NCBI GenBank assembly: GCA_029891345.1
Contig: CM056994.1
Span: 138,592,457-138,656,456, forward strand
Direction of reading: 5' to 3'
Source: Dryococelus australis
Taxonomy: Eukaryota; Arthropoda; Insecta; Phasmatodea; Phasmatidae
DNA length: 64,000 nt
The notes beneath the pieces were generated by a model, which saw nothing but the letters and a program-made list of their open reading frames with translations, was not told the DNA's origin and searched no databases. The translations under genes and the position numbers were made by a program. Shown here in pieces: positions 59,706 to 64,000 of the stretch. Numbering within the stretch: the stretch's first letter is position 1; the number at the start of each line of letters is the position of its first letter.

Positions 59706-61748
59706 CCTTGTTAACCACTGGAACACAGGGACTACCTATCATGACCCCAGTAGGGGCATTTGTAAAGCGTCGACTCTTGCGAAACGGCTGCCGTAGTCTC
59801 GCCAGTACGCATGCGCCTGTTGGCGGCTAGAGAAACTAATGTCTCTTTCCTAACCCCCGCCTACCTTTCGCGTAGCGGTCACCCTGCCCAAATCTGTATG
59901 TATCTCCACATCTTGCTTCTCCACCTGGAAAGAAAAATTTGTTCGTCTGGGCACAAATATTTGGTAAGGAAGCGAGTGCAACTCTCTTGTTTTAAAGTAA
60001 TCTACATAATTTTGGCCCATTTGCTAAAACTTTATATTAAATTAACAAGTCTTCAACCAAATGCGAGATAAAACGTACATTACTTTTAAACCATTATTGA
60101 ATATTTAATGTTTGAAATTAATGGGGTTTAAACAAACATCTGCACTACTGATTGATATACGAGTATGTAGCTTCGCCGGGTTTTGAATTAAAGGATGCAA
60201 CAGTAAAACATTTATTTACCTTTGTTATGGTTGAAGTAGTCAATATTTCAGTATTTTTTAACTTTGGTGGTTTTCGAAGCATGAAGTATTCCTTTCAGTT
60301 TTATTTAAACTAGTCTTAACGTTTATGGGAGATGAAGCAATGTTTAAATTTATAAACATATAGCATAATTGGGTAATTATTTGTTACACAGTTAAGATCT
60401 AAGTATCCACGCAGGGGATTCAGCCAACAGCAAAAAAGAGCAACCCTTAACGAACATTCTTTGATTATGGAATTTTGTTTCCAGGAATAAACAAACTATG
60501 TTTGCTAAATGTAGTAAAGATTGTGGTACCAACAAAAATAATTACTTTTAACATAAAATGATAATGATAATTGGTTTTCGAAGCAAGTCAGGGCAGCATG
60601 TTTTGAGTAAGTGTAATGGGAATTGTTATATTTACTTTAAGTGTTATTATGTATTTAATTAGTAAAAATCAATATTGAAAATAATTTGGTATATAGATAT
60701 ACTTCAAACAAAATATGTCTAAGGAAATTTTATTCGTTACATTGTATGCATAGAGATGTGTGTCGGAGATTTCTGTTGCCCCAGTCTTTCCTGTCTCGCT
60801 AACCTCTGTGTCTTTCAGGACTCGTGAAGAGCTGTTCTCCCATCCAAAGATGAAGTCAGATGAGGGTGGTTAATAGCTACCTACACCTCTGTCGTCGCAC
60901 AGGTCGCCGGAAACGTCAGTATTGCAGTACAACTGTAAAAGTTTAGAAAGGAGAGTGTGTGGTATGATGTTTACTGTGTTGGATTACTTGTTATGCGATT
61001 AAAATTTTAAGTTGCCTTGACGAGTCTCGAACCGATATGTAATTCTACTTATGTATAGTTATCCATGGTGGAGATACTCTGTTAGTAATCAGTTTGCAGT
61101 TTGGAATTCCATGGAATTAAAAATGAAATTGTAACTAAATAGAATTTGTGTGAAAATAAATATGTATTCAGTTATATGCTTGATCTAGACACATTAATTT
61201 GTTAGCGAAGTGGGTTAAGATGTGTTCAGTGCTTCAAAAGCCAATAAAAATTGGAGTTGACTCAAATCAAAAGAGGTTACACTACTATAGAGAAGAGTTA
61301 GGAAATGTTCTTAAGATATTTGTGTTTGTGGTTTCCGACAATTCTACCAGACATTTACTAAAAATACTTATTTATTTCCCAAATAACACCTCAATCAGTC
61401 TATTCTTTTATTTTTTTAGGGCCTCTTATATAAATTTAAATGTTTTATTATAAACTATTACTGAGGACCTGCATGTAATATGATTTTTAACTCTGTCCTT
61501 AACCAAAGTATGAGAATATATAAAATAAATATTGTTAAACTGAATCACAACTTGTAAAACGTAAGTCATATTTACATAGGGTAGCAGTTTTAAAACAAAT
61601 CTAACTGAGAAAAAATTATGGTAGGTAGCAAATCCAGAAATGTTTTAACGCAATACATTATTGTCTAGAAAGATCAGCTTCGCATTTGCGTATGATCCCG
61701 GAAGGCTTACAGTGCTGGGTTGATGAAACCTTCGCATTTGCAGGGGAA

Positions 61749-61749
<1 letters not shown>
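59706..61749. other. Gene-free DNA
   Basis: 59,715-59,890 is GC-richer with a short plus frame (59,811-60,071) and no motif. A B-box-like CGGTTCGAGACTCG occurs on the minus strand near 61,030 without a convincing tRNA head. The rest is AT-rich. Confidence 0.4.

Positions 61750-61831
<82 letters not shown>
61750..61831. repeat. (TG)n(GA)n microsatellite
   Basis: A short GT run followed by about 70 bases of GA. The Arg-Glu and Ser-Leu frames across it are by-products. Confidence 0.97.
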
Positions 61832-61836
<5 letters not shown>

Positions 61837-62149
61837 AAGCGCTTCCCATCTGTTGGCGCTTCCTCGCAGCGATTTTCGAACTTAGCATTCATTCCAGTGC
61901 AACGGAGCTCTCCGTTTGGTCTCTCACGCCTCATCCGTATCCGAAATATGGTGATATAAGTGGCACGAAACGCATATTTGACTATCTACTCTGTTTGTGT
62001 TGCATGCACTGGCTTTGTTTGCGAAGCAACCAGGATTGATTTGAGTCGTTTGTTTCTTTCAATCCATCACCCTAACGGCATGAATTTCTATGAAAATTAA
62101 AATGTTAATTATGATAGGAATATTATAAATTTGTTGAAATTATTTGCAG

Positions 62150-62248
62150 GCCGAGACGATCACTTCTGCAGTAGTAGGGGTTGAAGGTGATGCACTGGGC
62201 CCTGGATCAGACGATTGGAGACGTAGTTCGGCACTCATGGATACACCA
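62150..62248 (+). CDS. Candidate host exon, 99 nt, phase 0
   Basis: The acceptor is TTGAAATTATTTGCAG|GCC with a T-rich tract, and the donor ACACCA|GTAATA. The 33 codons between are open, with ordinary coding composition: start AETITSAVVGVEGDALGPG, end DDWRRSSALMDTP. Length is a multiple of three and both boundaries are phase 0, exactly as in the candidate at 21,766-21,855 on the same strand. Both peptides carry an R-R-x-S site. This fits small in-frame exons of one long host gene, perhaps optional ones, but I do not recognise the protein. The donor departs from consensus at the exon side. Confirmation needs RNA or orthologous exons. Confidence 0.45.
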
Positions 62249-64000
62249 GTAATATTTTCCTTATATTAGCCACTTCGCAAACTCTCCCGATTAGAAGTCA
62301 TATGAGAAATCATTTAATAATTTATTTGCACATGGGGAAACAGGGATGACACGCCAAAGCATGCCAGACGGTGTTTTTCATTAATATATTATTAAACTTA
62401 GATGTTATGAGGTGATGTAAAATTAACTTACACGAACGTGGGGCTAAAATTTATAACAATAATTTATTAAAATTTTAATAATGTTATCGTCTTGACATGC
62501 ATCGCCTTGAGTAGTAGTACTTGTAGGAGCGCATTTCCAACCATAACAAACTTTAATTATTAATATATATTTTATAATATTTCTGAAAACGAGTTGTAAA
62601 TAACCAGATGGTTGGTGAAGGATATTGGTTCTTTCATTCTTTCAGACTATTGGCATGGATTTCTGTCAAAATTGTTAATGTTTATTAGAAAACAGATATG
62701 AGATACTTGTTGAAAATAATGATGTATGGGTCTCTTTATTAAAATATTTATTCAAAGTAATGATATATATATATATTGTAGAAAGTGTGACACAGCACGA
62801 GTCGTAGCTTATAATTCAAGCGTTCGAGAGACGAGTGTCTGGCAGTTACACAAGGTGGGAAATTTTCTTACATATTACATGTTGCGAGTTGACAAAAGAT
62901 GCCTCCGATAGTTTTAGGGTTAAGACACTACATAATATTTACTGAAATGTTATGTAGCAGGGATTACACGAATGAAACATGTCAAAGAGTCTTAATTTAA
63001 TAAAATAGTTAATTTTTTTTTTTTGAAAAAAGGTAAGCAGTAAATGTGTTGAGCTGGTGGTGGTTGGGGAATTCGCTTGGCCAGTGGTGTGCAGGATATC
63101 TGAGTGGTGCATGGGCTGCCGGTGGCACACGGTGAAGCGCATGGCTGGCAAGGTCATCATTAATGACAACTACGATCTAATTTCAGTTTGCTGTGAGGAG
63201 TGGTAGCGGGTGAAAATGCAATTTTTATTTTTGTAATTCTGCAATTGGTATTTGAAATTGTTCTTTCGGTACTTGTTGCATGTACTTATTGACCGTAATT
63301 CTGCAATTGTTTTATTGGTAATCATGTCATTACTATCTAATTGCATGTACTAATTATTTAGTGCATAATTAATTATAACTCATTATTAGTAGTTAGTAAT
63401 TACTCATTGGTCAGATATTTATATTCCTCTGCAATTTATTTGTAATTATTGAATGGTGCAATTGTTAGTTATATCACCTTCCCCTCACGGCTAGCGACCT
63501 ATCCAATCTCAGTCGCTCGTCGAACACCGAACAGATAACACCACTGGAGCAGACGACCCCTCTCTCCCCTTTCACCTCATCAAATCATTCTGTCGTCAGA
63601 GTTCAGTCGTGTGCCGACCACTTTAAGAGTAAACATATATTCTCCTAAAATGTCCCTTTTGCTGGTTTTGCTGCCACTACCAACTGCAACCACAGCACAC
63701 CTCCCAGCGAAGGAGAGGAAAGGAGGAGTAACCCAACATCAGGTAGGGGTAACCCCATTATAAACTATCCGCCCATTCACAGGACAACACCTCTATATGA
63801 GGAGGATTTGGAGGAGGAGGTGGTAAATCACAGCAATGGAGATGGTGAGTGGTGGCTGAGAAGGGTGTGGAGGACGGGTGAACCACGCGTTTGGGAGTGA
63901 TAAGAGGTAGTGGGACATTATTTAACCTCAAATTGATGACACAGTACTTGGGCCACTATTGCGTTTTTAATATCGGAAGTCTACGCCCCTTCTACTACAG
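62249..64000. other. Gene-free DNA with a possible retroelement-like or first-exon stretch at its end
   Basis: 62,250-63,470 is AT-rich with a short TAATTCTGCAATTG direct repeat near 63,232 and 63,297. 63,480-63,760 is more balanced and contains ATG at 63,650, followed by about 30 open codons up to CATCAG|GTAGGG, which could be a first coding exon with its donor or chance. Purine-rich GGAGGAGG sequence follows to 63,900. Confidence 0.3.

Noticed and set aside
60821..60865. Possible exon after TGTCTTTCAG with codons for TREELFSHPKMKSDEG
   Set aside because: The acceptor is good, but the donor (GAGG|GTGGTT) is weak, the phase does not fit the other two candidate exons, and the length is not a multiple of three.
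61658..62039. Long Arg-Glu and Ser-Leu frames
   Set aside because: They are translations of a (GA)n microsatellite.

Overview
The window looks like a piece of a large, AT-rich, transposon-laden arthropod genome, probably an insect. There are no bacterial-style operons. Long gene-free AT-rich DNA is broken by (TA)n, (GA)n and (CAT)n microsatellites, minisatellites, tRNA-derived SINE-like units and many decayed transposons. Visible families are a Polinton/adintovirus-type DNA polymerase, a Mutator-like transposase, Ty3/gypsy, Tc1, an IS630-like mariner relative, piggyBac, and an uncharacterised insect multicopy transposon family. Every long reading frame carries stops or frameshifts. The species cannot be named from the sequence.

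Layout. 420-1,548 and 34,150-35,680 are two inverted copies of one repeat, each with a tRNA-Leu-like segment. Just inside the left copy lies a broken protein-primed DNA polymerase B (2,803-5,265, minus). Just inside the right copy lies a short basic frame (33,730-34,140, plus). The pair may be the terminal repeats of one old Polinton-like element about 35 kb long, later filled with other insertions. Between them are a spliced Mutator-like transposase pseudogene (8,856-13,755, minus), a 2-kb element with inverted ends (14,171-16,230), a gypsy integrase relic (19,085-20,640) and a 38-bp tandem array that resembles a tRNA D-arm/A-box (27,400-30,075), itself split by another inverted-end insertion. 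From 35.7 to 43 kb come Tc1, an uncharacterised transposon relic, an interrupted 146-bp tandem repeat and an unidentified broken frame.

44,780-52,510 is a large imperfect palindrome. Its arms are about 3.6-3.7 kb around a 440-bp centre. Each arm holds, from the centre outwards, a tRNA-Leu(UAA)-like sequence, a TATA/initiator-type promoter, a decayed gene for a C2HC zinc-finger protein reading outwards, a CAT/GAT repeat and a shared SINE-like unit. A third and better-preserved copy of promoter plus zinc-finger frame lies at 59,340-59,705. The same finger spacing (C-x2-C-x12-H-x3/4-C) occurs at the N-terminus of the polymerase relic, which suggests that the zinc-finger family and the Polinton-like material are connected.

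The best candidates for real host coding sequence are two short exons on the plus strand, 21,766-21,855 (90 nt) and 62,150-62,248 (99 nt). Both are phase 0, both have usable splice sites, and both encode an R-R-x-S site. They may belong to one host gene whose intron of about 40 kb contains much of the material described here.
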